NCBI GenBank assembly: GCA_004376055.2
Contig: CP049016.1
Location: 3,209,456-3,273,455 of the forward strand
DNA length: 64,000 nucleotides
Source of the DNA: Nitrospirales bacterium LBB_01
GTDB lineage: Bacteria; Nitrospirota; Thermodesulfovibrionia; Thermodesulfovibrionales; Magnetobacteriaceae
Direction of reading: 5' to 3'
Under the pieces are notes generated by a model. That model made no database searches and was not told the origin of the DNA. It saw nothing but the letters and a program-made list of their open reading frames with translations. The first letter of the stretch is position 1. Each line of letters opens with the position of its first letter. Below, one piece after another: positions 17,378 through 25,592 of the stretch. Both the position numbers and the translations under genes were made by a program.

Positions 17378-17548
17378 GCATATGCAGTTAGCTCCGCAAA
17401 CAAAAAAATGGATTCCTGCCTTCGCAGGAATGACAAGAAAAAAAGGAATGACCCCCCTTTGTCATTCCCGCCTACGAGCTGGAATCCAGTCCTTTTAACT
17501 GTATCATTTGCTGAATGAAAAAATTTACAGGAGTTAACTCAATAAGCA
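17378..17548 (-). mobile_element. MITE-like dispersed element (family C), copy 2
   Basis: About 171 bp in reverse orientation. GCATATGCAGTTAGCTCCGC at the left and GGAGTTAACTCAATAAGC at the right form the inverted ends. Both internal hairpins are present. Flanking TTCTTTTAATT and TTTCTTTTATT are an imperfect 11-bp target duplication. Confidence 0.85.
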
Positions 17549-17592
17549 TTTTCTTTTATTAAAAGCACATCAATAATCGCATTTCTAAAAGC

Positions 17593-17622
17593 GAGATTGC
17601 CACGCTGCGCTCGCAATGACGA
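17593..17622. repeat. REP-like palindrome family D, copy 1
   Basis: GAGATTGCCACGCTGCGCTC then GCAATGAC, a short hairpin of the common bacterial REP type. A longer, double version is at 57063-57154. Confidence 0.65.
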
Positions 17623-17650
17623 CTTGTGGTTATCGCTGACAAAAAACCTG

Positions 17651-17717
17651 GGGTCAAGGGGAATCATTCCCCTTGCGGATAGGGTCTTAGGGAAAGGCAG
17701 CGCCTTTCCCTAACTTA
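17651..17717. repeat. Dispersed double-hairpin repeat family B, copy 2 (terminator-like)
   Basis: AAGGGGAAT, C, and its complement (17656-17674), then TTAGGGAAAGGC, loop AGC, and its complement (17687-17713). The second hairpin overlaps the stop codon of the minus-strand M20 peptidase gene. Its layout is the same as the copy after cas2. Confidence 0.75.
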
Positions 17718-18843
17718 GCCTAAAATCTCTAAACGCAGCAACTATCTCAAGGACGGCAAGGGCGCCGGAGGTTAAATCATTGACGTATATGTGCTCATCT
17801 GTGGTGTGAGGCTGCTGCATTCCGGTTGATAGCACCAGTGATTTAATCCCACGTTCATTAAACACGTTAGCATCCGAGCCGCCGCCATATACAAGGTGTT
17901 CAGGAAATGTTCCGCTTTTGTGTAACGCTACGTCAATAAGCCTTACAAATGGATCATCATCCGCTATTTTAAACCCAACATAGTGCCGCTTATCTTCTAT
18001 GTGGATTCTTACCTGATTTTTCTTTGCTAACTTTGTCGCTGTCTCAAACATTCTTTTCTTAAGACTCTCTATTGTCTCAAGGTTGTGACTTCTCATCTCT
18101 CCCTCTATCACCACCTCGCGCGGAACCACGTTTGTGGCAGAGCCGCCGCCAATTGTGCCAATGTTAGCCGTTGTGACTGTGTCAATTCTGCCATCAGGTA
18201 AAGCAGATATTATCTTTGCCGCAGCCATTATTGCATTTATCCCTTTTTCAGGCTCAATGCCTGCGTGAGCAGAGCGGCCGCTTATCCGCATCGTGTAAGC
18301 ATCATGAGTGGGCGCTGACACAACCACCTTGCCAACACTACCGCTGCTGTCCAGTACCAGCGCATGTTTGCTCTGTAACAAACTATAATCAAATTTCTTA
18401 GAGCCATAGAGTCCCCTTTCCTCTGCAGACGTAAACACCACCTCTATGTCTCCTACTGAAAGCCCCTTGTCTTGTATCACCTGTAAAGCCTCAAGTATCT
18501 CTGCTATTCCACTTTTGTCATCGGCCCCCAACACAGTTTTCCCATCTGTCTTAATCAATCCGTTTTCTCTAATTACACGCAGCCCCTCCGTTGACTCTAC
18601 CGTATCCATGTGGCTGCTTAACAAAATAGGCAATGCCCCAGCAACGCTCCCTTTTTTGTATCCCACAAGGTTAAAAGATTCCCCGTAAGATTGGATATTC
18701 ACGCTAAACCCTAATGCTATTAATTTTCCGGCTAAAACCTCTCCGATTGCCTGCTCAGAAAACGACAGCGAATTTATGTTGATTAGCTCAAGGAAACTAT
18801 TAATAAGACGGTCTGTGTTTACACACTCACGGAGTGTCTTCAA
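17710..18843 (-). CDS. M20-family metallopeptidase (PepT-like)
   Basis: A 377-residue zinc-dependent exo- or dipeptidase of the M20/M25/M40 family, closest in style to cytosolic tripeptidase T-like proteins. The metal site is visible: LLSSHMDTVEST (first His-x-Asp), GADDKSGIAEIL (bridging Asp), FTSAEERGLYGSK (Glu-Glu), and a late histidine in MQQPHTTDEHIYV. A dimerisation lid lies between about 175 and 290 (RISGRSAHAGIEPEKGINA). Its ATG overlaps the yggS stop by four bases (18840-18843), so the two are translationally coupled in a kinase-yggS-peptidase operon. Confidence 0.92.
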   Translation of the reverse strand: MKTLRECVNTDRLINSFLELININSLSFSEQAIGEVLAGKLIALGFSVNIQSYGESFNLVGYKKGSVAGALPILLSSHMDTVESTEGLRVIRENGLIKTDGKTVLGADDKSGIAEILEALQVIQDKGLSVGDIEVVFTSAEERGLYGSKKFDYSLLQSKHALVLDSSGSVGKVVVSAPTHDAYTMRISGRSAHAGIEPEKGINAIMAAAKIISALPDGRIDTVTTANIGTIGGGSATNVVPREVVIEGEMRSHNLETIESLKKRMFETATKLAKKNQVRIHIEDKRHYVGFKIADDDPFVRLIDVALHKSGTFPEHLVYGGGSDANVFNERGIKSLVLSTGMQQPHTTDEHIYVNDLTSGALAVLEIVAAFRDFRLS

Positions 18844-19553
18844 TTGCTTTGCCTCGGTCCAAACAGGGCGCTCCCTACTCTTACCATCGTAGCCCCCTCC
18901 TCTATCGCCACACGGTAATCATCAGACATCCCCATAGATAAATGCACAGCACTTGTATGACCACGCCCTATTGCCTCATCCCTAATTGTGCGTAACCTTT
19001 GAAAATACGGACGAGTGCTCTCCGAGTTATCAAAATTTGGAGGGATTGCCATAAAACCCACAAGCTGCACGTTTTCCATGTCAGCAATACGGGCTGTAAA
19101 CTCAGCAATCAGGTCAAGATCTATACCGGTTTTTGTATCCTCATCTGAGAGTTTCGGCTGAATCAGCACTTTCTGAATTTTCCCCAGCTTCTGTGCTTCG
19201 TTATCTATAATCTCAGCCAATTCCACAGAGTCAACTGAATGAATATAGTCAAAAACTCCGACCGCTTTTTTAGCCTTGTTTTTCTGCAGATGCCCAAGCA
19301 AATGCCACCTCACACACTGAAACGATTCATGCCCTACAAGTGTCTGGATTTTCTCAAGCCCCTCTTTAACATAACTCTCTCCAAAGTCACGCACCCCTGC
19401 TTCAATTGCCATAGAGATTAACTCAAGAGGATAATACTTAGAGACCGCTATCAACGTTACGTCATCAGGGTTTCTATCAGATTTTAAGGAGGAGTTACAG
19501 ATTGCCTTATTGATGTTTGAAATCCTGCGGGCAAGCTCCTGTGCGTCAATCAT
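18840..19553 (-). CDS. YggS-family PLP-binding protein (PLP homeostasis)
   Basis: A 237-residue member of the YggS/PROSC family, which binds pyridoxal phosphate and tunes free PLP without known catalysis. The PLP lysine is in TLIAVSKYYPLELI. The other signatures are GVRDFGESYVKEGLEKI, WHLLGHLQKNKAKKAV, the MGMSDDYRVAIEEGATMVRVG phosphate loop, and the terminal LFGPR. It overlaps the histidine kinase gene upstream and the peptidase downstream by 4 bp each. Family neighbours often include cell-envelope genes; here the neighbours are different. Confidence 0.94.
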   Translation of the reverse strand: MIDAQELARRISNINKAICNSSLKSDRNPDDVTLIAVSKYYPLELISMAIEAGVRDFGESYVKEGLEKIQTLVGHESFQCVRWHLLGHLQKNKAKKAVGVFDYIHSVDSVELAEIIDNEAQKLGKIQKVLIQPKLSDEDTKTGIDLDLIAEFTARIADMENVQLVGFMAIPPNFDNSESTRPYFQRLRTIRDEAIGRGHTSAVHLSMGMSDDYRVAIEEGATMVRVGSALFGPRQSN

Positions 19554-20890
19554 ACGGGAAGAACGAAATAAAAACTGTTTCCCCTTGGCAAAGGGTCATA
19601 ACCAAAGACACCGCCGTGAATTTCCACTGCGTTTTTAATAAACGTAAGTCCATGACCGGTTCCCGGACGTGACCCTATGTTTGACCCTCTAAAGCCCTCA
19701 TCAAATATCTTGTCCCTCTCCTCTGTCTTAATGTTTTCTCCGGTTGTAAACACGCTGTACTTTACCCCGTCCTTATCTGCCCCAAAATACCCCGGCATTA
19801 TCTCTCTGCAGTAGCGCATCAGTTTGTACTTTTTACCACTGTCATCTGTGGCATAGTCCGTATATTTTAAGGCATTAGAAAACAGATTAGCAAAAACCTG
19901 TGCTATAAGACCGAGATCAACCACCGTTATAATCTCATCTGCCTCTTTTGCGCAACAGTCCTCCACCATTATACCCATCTCTTTGAAGCGGTCTATAAAA
20001 CGGTCAATCTGGTGCAGGATTATATCCTTGTGCATGTTGCAGGGTTTTGTTCTGAGGGTTAAATGACCCTTATCAAAGTGGCTCTTTCTAAATAGGGTTT
20101 CAAGAAACAGCGATGTGTTTTGGTAGTGTTTATCTATGTTTTGAAACTCTTCAATTAGCCCCTGGTTTACCTCCGAGAGTTCCGCCAAAAGGTGCTCTAT
20201 ACAAACCTCGTCACACTCCACATCATGCGTATATTTATTGAGAAATTTTTCAATCTCCAGGTTTTTTGTGATTTTACCTTTCATCCGGCGCAAAAACAAT
20301 TTAAATATCATATTGGGAACAATGATGTTGTGTTCAATATCGGCTACCAGATTGCGGATAAACTTCAGATGCTCTATGTTTTTATTAAGCAATAAGCGGT
20401 TGTGAATGTTAAAACCAATTCTATTAGCGTACTTCTCTAAAAAAAACTCATCTGCCTCGGTAAGGTTGGTGTTAGGGTAAACTACAAGAGTTCCAAGAAT
20501 GTTATTTTTATGAGTATTTGGCAGCTGCTCGCTTAAAATTCCTTTTCCCTTTATTGTCACTATAAGGTTATTGCCTGAGCGGTAGGTACTGTCGGCAGGG
20601 CTAATATCATCCGGTGGCGGTTTATAAAGGCCCTTTTCAGGATTTTCTGTCTTTGCCACTAAGGAAAGCTCAAGAGTGCGTGAATCGTAGAGGTAGAGCA
20701 TGGCATCCAGATTAAGAAACACCTTTGGTACGGCTACACACAAAAAATAGAGCTCCTCTATTTCATTAAACTCCTGAGCGAGGTCGTAAAACGTCTTTAG
20801 AGCATCGGCCTGCTCTTGAGTAAAATCATATTGTCTGTAAGCATTGCGCTTACTCTCAGCATACTCTATTATTTGGCTCATTGAAGCCAT
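19550..20890 (-). CDS. Soluble sensor histidine kinase with GAF-like domain
   Basis: A 446-residue cytoplasmic kinase with no membrane segments. Residues about 25-185 look like a GAF-type sensor (EIEELYFLCVAVPKVFLNLDAMLYLYD). A helical dimerisation region follows, with a candidate phospho-acceptor in VADIEHNIIVPNM, an atypical H-box. The ATPase domain has the N-box FANLFSNALKYTD, and the G-box RPGTGHGLTFIKNAVEIHGG near the C-terminus. The first ATG and the ATG three codons later are both possible starts. No response regulator is adjacent; the signal is unknown. Confidence 0.85.
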   Translation of the reverse strand: MASMSQIIEYAESKRNAYRQYDFTQEQADALKTFYDLAQEFNEIEELYFLCVAVPKVFLNLDAMLYLYDSRTLELSLVAKTENPEKGLYKPPPDDISPADSTYRSGNNLIVTIKGKGILSEQLPNTHKNNILGTLVVYPNTNLTEADEFFLEKYANRIGFNIHNRLLLNKNIEHLKFIRNLVADIEHNIIVPNMIFKLFLRRMKGKITKNLEIEKFLNKYTHDVECDEVCIEHLLAELSEVNQGLIEEFQNIDKHYQNTSLFLETLFRKSHFDKGHLTLRTKPCNMHKDIILHQIDRFIDRFKEMGIMVEDCCAKEADEIITVVDLGLIAQVFANLFSNALKYTDYATDDSGKKYKLMRYCREIMPGYFGADKDGVKYSVFTTGENIKTEERDKIFDEGFRGSNIGSRPGTGHGLTFIKNAVEIHGGVFGYDPLPRGNSFYFVLPV

Positions 20891-21011
20891 GTGTTTCTAC
20901 CTCTTTACGCCTCTGAATTTAAACGACTACGGACGTACTAAAGTCTAACAAAAGCTATTTTGCTGTGTCAACAATAAAAACAGGCGTATCCGGCTTCTGT
21001 CAAGACATTAT

Positions 21012-22160
21012 TTAAAACGGAGACATGGCTCTTAGTTTTTTAACCACAGGTATGACAACATCTAAGGCTTTATCTATCTCAGAGACAGTATTGTAACGGC
21101 TCAGTGATATTCTAAGAGAGCCGTGTATGGCAGTGGGCGGAACACTCATGGCACTAAGTATTCGGCTTGGCTCAGAGGAGCCTGAAGAGCAGGCCGAGCC
21201 AGTTGAAACACAAATATTTTGCATGTCAAGCATCATTAGGATTGCCTCGCCGTCAACGTATTCAAAACTTATGTTGGTAGTATTAGGGAGACGGTTTTCA
21301 GTGTCACCATTAACTATGCTGCCGGGGAGATTATTTAGAAGCGTATTTTCAATCTTGTTGCGTAATTGTGTAAGATACGCCACCTCTTTAGAAATCAGAT
21401 TTTCCACCAACTGGCACGCTGTGCCAAGACCCACTATGGAGGCTGAGTTTTCCGTGCCGGCACGTCTGCCGTTTTCCTGATGTCCTCCTATTAAAAGCGG
21501 ATGATACGGCAGCCCATTCCGCACATACAGAGCACCTATCCCCTTTGGCGCATGAAGTTTGTGCCCTGAAAGAGAAAGCATATCCAAATTTAGCTCCTTA
21601 ACATTTATGGGCACTTTTCCAACTGCTTGTACAGCATCGGTGTGAAAAATTATTCCGGTTCCTTTGAGAAGCTGCCCGATTTCCTTAATTGGAAAGACTA
21701 CTCCAGTTTCATTGTTGGCATACATAATGGAGACAAGCGCTGTATCCGGCAAGATTGCACTCTCTAAATCTTTCAAATTTAATCTGCCCAATGAGTCAAC
21801 CGGTAAGTATGACACTTTGTAGCCGCGGGTTTCCATTACGGCACAGTAATTATACACGGCCGGGTGTTCTACGACTGTAGTAATTATGTGTTTTTTCAGA
21901 GGGTTAGCGCTTAATGCAGATGCAATTGCAGTGTTATCAGCTTCTGTTCCGCAGCTCGTAAAAATTATCTCATCAGGTTTAGCTCCAATTAAAGAAGCAA
22001 CCTGTGAGCGCGAGAGATCTATGGCGTCTAAAACGTTCCTCCCAAAAGAGTATGCGCTTGAGGGATTTCCGTAATTTAAGTCTAACCACGGCGACATCGC
22101 CTCTTTAACCTCAGGGGCCACCATCGTGGTTGCATTATTGTCCAGATATATAAGTTCCAA
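21012..22160 (-). CDS. nifS: Cysteine desulfurase, NifS/IscS class
   Basis: A 382-residue PLP enzyme that removes sulfur (or selenium from selenocysteine) and holds it as a persulfide. The start is MELIYLDNNATTMVAPEV; the PLP lysine is in SLSGHKLHAPKGIGALY; the active cysteine sits in CVSTGSACSSGSSEPSRIL, the group I loop form. No iscU/nifU follows. It lies 10 bp downstream of two YeeE/YedE transporter genes on the same strand, so a role in processing imported sulfur or selenium is inferred, as opposed to general Fe-S assembly only. Confidence 0.93.
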   Translation of the reverse strand: MELIYLDNNATTMVAPEVKEAMSPWLDLNYGNPSSAYSFGRNVLDAIDLSRSQVASLIGAKPDEIIFTSCGTEADNTAIASALSANPLKKHIITTVVEHPAVYNYCAVMETRGYKVSYLPVDSLGRLNLKDLESAILPDTALVSIMYANNETGVVFPIKEIGQLLKGTGIIFHTDAVQAVGKVPINVKELNLDMLSLSGHKLHAPKGIGALYVRNGLPYHPLLIGGHQENGRRAGTENSASIVGLGTACQLVENLISKEVAYLTQLRNKIENTLLNNLPGSIVNGDTENRLPNTTNISFEYVDGEAILMMLDMQNICVSTGSACSSGSSEPSRILSAMSVPPTAIHGSLRISLSRYNTVSEIDKALDVVIPVVKKLRAMSPF

Positions 22161-22170
22161 ACGCAGGGCT

Positions 22171-22938
22171 CTATTTAGAGAAAATATCCCTTATATTTTT
22201 CTTTAGATTACGTACTGTTTCACTGACATTTCCCTGTGATTGCTTAACCGCAGGCGGAACCTTCTCCTCAAGAGCATCAGTCAGATCCATGTACATATTA
22301 AATGTTTTCCTAAGAAACACAAGCATCCAATCAAACATAGTCATCATAAGAAGAAACATGGCAGCCATCAGTAAAAATAACACTATCAGATACCATGGGC
22401 TGATTTGAAGCAGCTCTGCAAACGTCTCAGAGCCGATGTTTCCCCATGTAAGAAATGTCTTTGACCACTCATCGTGGAAAAACTCGGCGTATATGGCAGC
22501 CCCTGCCATCATGCCGGCAATGGCCGGTATGGAATCAAGTGCGCCCTCACCCAAAGCTCCAGCAGCAGTTCCAGGACAATAACCCAGAATGGCTATAGCA
22601 GCGCCAAACATCAAACCGCCTACAATTTGTGGCACTATAACTGTTTTAGGAACATGGAGTTCTATAATTCCCATATCAGTTAAAATATACACCAGCACCA
22701 TGGAAACCATTAGAATAGGGGTACCAAGACGAAACACCGTAAAATCCTGAAGCCTGAAAAGTCCCGACACTGTGTCATATTTACAGAGCCTCCCCTTTTG
22801 CAGCACAACTCCAAACAGAAGACCGAGAATTAATCCTCCGTAAAGACTTGAAGCACCCTTTACGGCAGCAATTGTATCCGGGTCAAATATATTCGACAAC
22901 CTTTTTAGAAATTCACTTAAAGATACAAGTTCCAGCAT
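22171..22938 (-). CDS. YeeE/YedE-family sulfur transporter, second subunit
   Basis: A 255-residue membrane protein with several hydrophobic segments. The YeeE/YedE (DUF395) signatures are LILGLLFGVVLQKGRLCKYD and ILGYCPGTAAGALGEGALD; the conserved cysteines in both are those used for substrate relay in the thiosulfate transporter TsuA. The C-terminus is charged and cytoplasmic. It starts 2 bp after the related gene upstream, so the two probably form one transporter from half-size proteins. The substrate (thiosulfate, or a selenium compound) is inferred from family and neighbours. Confidence 0.85.
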   Translation of the reverse strand: MLELVSLSEFLKRLSNIFDPDTIAAVKGASSLYGGLILGLLFGVVLQKGRLCKYDTVSGLFRLQDFTVFRLGTPILMVSMVLVYILTDMGIIELHVPKTVIVPQIVGGLMFGAAIAILGYCPGTAAGALGEGALDSIPAIAGMMAGAAIYAEFFHDEWSKTFLTWGNIGSETFAELLQISPWYLIVLFLLMAAMFLLMMTMFDWMLVFLRKTFNMYMDLTDALEEKVPPAVKQSQGNVSETVRNLKKNIRDIFSK

Positions 22939-22939
22939 G

Positions 22940-23701
22940 TTACTCCTTCTTCACTGCAACAATTCCGCCCCTATAAAAGAGAAACGACGTAAGCACGCCT
23001 CCCACCCACAGAGAAATCATAAATATAAATCCGGAGGGCACCAATTGAATGGCGCCAGAAATTAAAAGGCCGCTCACACACCCGCCGGCAATCCTTGCCG
23101 CAAATCCCATCACTATTCCAGCCAAAAAGACCCACACCCAGCGTTTAAACACCGATGGTCCCTTAGACTGTCTCCACATATCCGGCACACCCATCCATTT
23201 AAATTCCCCGGAGTATCTTGCCGAAAGGAAACTCCCTATCGTCACGCCAAGAATCATAGCCATAGTCCAGTCAATTTTTGGCTCGTATATGCTCCAGTAC
23301 TCTACGTTGTCAATATGGGCAGGATAAATCAAATACTCAGTTATGGCAGCCATGACGGTAAACCCGCGGGTTATCCCAATTGGCCTTTCAGACAAATAAA
23401 AGGAAAACACCTCTACAAGAGCAAACGCAATACCTGCGGGAATTGGCCACCAACGCTTAGGTTTCCCCACAAGAGCAAAAACAACAGAGGCAACAAGAGG
23501 CCAACCGCTTTTGAGAAAGACGGTATAAGCAAAACCCATAATTATTACAAGCCACCAACTGGGCTTGTAAACAAAAATCGCCGTCACAGCCAACAGCATC
23601 GGCCAGCCATTACGAAACGCTAAAGACAACACTACAGAAAGAAACAAAATAACCAGCGCCGGAATTAACTTCCTGACATCCTTGCTGCTATCTAAAACCA
23701 T
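22940..23701 (-). CDS. YeeE/YedE-family sulfur transporter, first subunit
   Basis: A 253-residue polytopic protein. The C-terminal half carries GFAARIAGGCVSGLLISGAI, the Cys-Gly motif of YeeE/YedE proteins, and the N-terminal half is a run of hydrophobic helices (LIPALVILFLSVVLSLAF). It is the first gene of a YeeE-YeeE-nifS group. A hairpin and the divergent-in-function TM2 gene lie upstream. In selenium-using bacteria YedE proteins are a recognised genomic companion of SelD; selD is at 27.8 kb. Confidence 0.83.
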   Translation of the reverse strand: MVLDSSKDVRKLIPALVILFLSVVLSLAFRNGWPMLLAVTAIFVYKPSWWLVIIMGFAYTVFLKSGWPLVASVVFALVGKPKRWWPIPAGIAFALVEVFSFYLSERPIGITRGFTVMAAITEYLIYPAHIDNVEYWSIYEPKIDWTMAMILGVTIGSFLSARYSGEFKWMGVPDMWRQSKGPSVFKRWVWVFLAGIVMGFAARIAGGCVSGLLISGAIQLVPSGFIFMISLWVGGVLTSFLFYRGGIVAVKKE

Positions 23702-23759
23702 ATTTCACAATCCCATTAAAGTATTATTTTCTGACTCAATAAAGCCAATTGTAAATGTT

Positions 23760-23785
23760 GAGGGGTGGAACACCGCCACCCCCTC
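23760..23785. terminator. Terminator-like hairpin after the TM2 gene
   Basis: GAGGGGTGG, seven-base loop, CCACCCCCTC (one bulged C). It lies 3' of the minus-strand TM2 gene and upstream of the YeeE pair. The T-tract is weak. Confidence 0.5.
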
Positions 23786-23816
23786 ACAGTACAATACAAA
23801 CGTAGAGTTTGACAAA

Positions 23817-24053
23817 CTACCACCTTGCTATAGGAAGATTGTCCTTGTCCTTAAACGACCCCAGGGAAATCATCACGATGTCAACAAAGTACCACAAACC
23901 AAATCCACCCATAGTAAAGAGCATTATCAGTCCGGTACCGAGCTTGTTACAGTAAAACCTGTGACCGCCTGCCCAGCCTAGGAAAAAGCACAGTAATAAT
24001 GCTATTAAGCGGCTCTTTGGAGATTCATTCGTTAAAGTCTTGTCATTAGACAC
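23817..24053 (-). CDS. TM2-domain membrane protein
   Basis: A 78-residue protein with a TM2 domain: two hydrophobic helices around a short turn (LIALLLCFFLGWAGGHRFYC, LGTGLIMLFTMGGFGLWYFV) ending in a D-I-V-M-I segment. The start is GTG 24053: AAGGAGGTG lies 6 bases upstream, whereas a longer frame from 24083 has no such site. The role of TM2 proteins is poorly known. Preceded on the same strand by the TRL lipoprotein gene at about 57 bp. Confidence 0.8.
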   Translation of the reverse strand: MSNDKTLTNESPKSRLIALLLCFFLGWAGGHRFYCNKLGTGLIMLFTMGGFGLWYFVDIVMISLGSFKDKDNLPIARW

Positions 24054-24110
24054 AATATCACCTCCTTGATTCAATCCAAACATTTTAGATACGTCTTAAC
24101 CGTAGAAATT

Positions 24111-24431
24111 CTATTCTCCAGCCACTATGGTGCACTGCCTTGTGTAGGTACCAAAGATGTTCAGATTTGCCTTGTTTATAGTATATACAGTTTTAATTCC
24201 AGCCGCTTTCATCGCAGTCTCAATGCTGGCATCTCCTATGGCCACAGCGCCAAAAAAGGAATGAATACAAGCCTGTCCTGCCTTTGCACCGCTTAGAGCG
24301 GGCCCTATGGCAACTGGTACCTTATTGTCCGTATAGACCCATCCAAACGGCCCGTCAGCCACAAAACCACAACTTGCTGTAAACAGCATGAGCACCATCA
24401 ACCCTAAAACTACCAATGTCCTTTTCGCCAA
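24111..24431 (-). CDS. TRL-family small lipoprotein
   Basis: A 106-residue protein with a lipoprotein signal (AKRTLVVLGLMVLMLF then TASC lipobox). The remainder fits the TRL (tRNA-associated locus) family pattern: a glycine-rich repeat of the type GKAxx-FFGAVAIGDASIETAMKAAGI-KTVYTINKANLNIFGTYTR. I set the start at TTG 24431 because GGAGGT sits 8 bases before it, inside the longer frame that begins at ATG 24446. The function of the family is unknown. Confidence 0.78.
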   Translation of the reverse strand: MAKRTLVVLGLMVLMLFTASCGFVADGPFGWVYTDNKVPVAIGPALSGAKAGQACIHSFFGAVAIGDASIETAMKAAGIKTVYTINKANLNIFGTYTRQCTIVAGE

Positions 24432-24546
24432 TGTATCTACCTCCATAATTAAATTTTATAGCATCTAAACAATAAACCAAACTGATGATATAACAAAAAA
24501 AACATTTTTGTCAATACAAATACAGGGTTACTTTCTGAATATTAAA

Positions 24547-24719
24547 AATGCTTATTGAGTTAACTCCTGTAAATTTTTTTCAGTCAGCAAATGATACAGT
24601 TAAAAGGACTGGATTCCCGCTCGTAGGCGGGAATGACAAAGGGGGCCATTTCTTTTTTTTGTCATTCCTGCGAAAGCAGGAATCCATTTTTTTGTTTGCG
24701 GAGCTAACTGCATAGGCAA
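24547..24719 (+). mobile_element. MITE-like dispersed element (family C), copy 3
   Basis: About 173 bp, a well-preserved copy. The left end AATGCTTATTGAGTTAACTCC and the complement of the right end match at 16 of 21 positions. The two hairpins (GGATTCCCGC.../GCAGGAATCC) are present. It occupies most of the 326-bp gap between the TRL and PilZ genes. Confidence 0.9.
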
Positions 24720-24757
24720 TGAATTAAATTTTAAAAATGCTTGAACTGGAATGCAGT

Positions 24758-25447
24758 TTAGTGGAAGGAGTGTTTAACGAATTCTTTAATAGCCTCTACC
24801 ACCTTCACAGGCAGACGGTTAAATAATATTCCCAACTCATAAACATCCGAACTTTTGACAAAATGTTTGATTTCGCAATTTAGTATGAATTCGTCATCAT
24901 AGCCTGGTAGTCTCAATTTGAGTTCAAGTGTAGTGCATGTGGAAAATATCTTTATATCGTTGACACTTGATGCCCGCACTTTGCTTTTGCATCCGGTTGT
25001 GCTTATATCTACAACTGTGGAGTCTATTACATTGTAATCGGCTCTTAGCTTTGCCGGTAAAAGACACTCCACACGCCTTGTTGAGCGCAGATTGTGTTTT
25101 TCTACGCTTTCAGGATATTTCAAAAAGAATACCTTTCTTGAAATTTGAACAGTCTCTAAAATTTCAGAGCTAAACCCATACAAAGCGCCTTCATGAAAGT
25201 ACCGGACTACTAATTGTGTTCCCTTTGTAAGCTTAGTTTCAAAAGTATCTCCCTTAGCAACAACAAGGGGCTTAATCAGCAGAAAATGTCCCTTATCCAT
25301 ACCCAAAGAATATGCCTTGTACCGCACATTTTCCCCAGGAATCTGAATTTCAATCTGCGCTCCCAGCTCTACAGGTAAATTTACCTCTGATCTGGCGCTG
25401 TTCTTATCTTCGATGACAGTCTCTCCAGCTGCTGAGTAATTAGCCAT
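24758..25447 (-). CDS. PilZ-domain c-di-GMP receptor (YcgR-like)
   Basis: A 229-residue protein with an N-terminal YcgR-type beta-barrel segment (about 20-110) and a C-terminal PilZ domain. The c-di-GMP ligands are visible: RSTRR (121-125, the RxxxR switch) and DISTTG (147-152, DxSxxG). YcgR-like proteins slow the flagellar motor on binding c-di-GMP. It is divergent from an HD-GYP phosphodiesterase gene 145 bp away, which suggests a local make/break-and-sense module. Target and effect are inferred from family. Confidence 0.9.
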   Translation of the reverse strand: MANYSAAGETVIEDKNSARSEVNLPVELGAQIEIQIPGENVRYKAYSLGMDKGHFLLIKPLVVAKGDTFETKLTKGTQLVVRYFHEGALYGFSSEILETVQISRKVFFLKYPESVEKHNLRSTRRVECLLPAKLRADYNVIDSTVVDISTTGCKSKVRASSVNDIKIFSTCTTLELKLRLPGYDDEFILNCEIKHFVKSSDVYELGILFNRLPVKVVEAIKEFVKHSFH

Positions 25448-25525
25448 ACGTGGCTACATTGTAACATAAATGCAGCAAAAAAATCAGTTTAAATGAAGAT
25501 TTTTTTGCATATTAAAAAATTATTT

Positions 25526-25552
25526 CTTAAACAAACACATTTAGTTTATAAT
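25526..25552 (+). promoter_or_regulatory. Possible promoter for the HD-GYP gene
   Basis: A -10 TATAAT at 25547-25552 in an AT-rich tract about 40 bp before the ATG; the -35 region near 25524 (TTCTTA) is poor. Confidence 0.35.
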
Positions 25553-25592
25553 ATAGCACAAGAAAAGCAGCGGGAGATTGTGGGGGTCTTCA

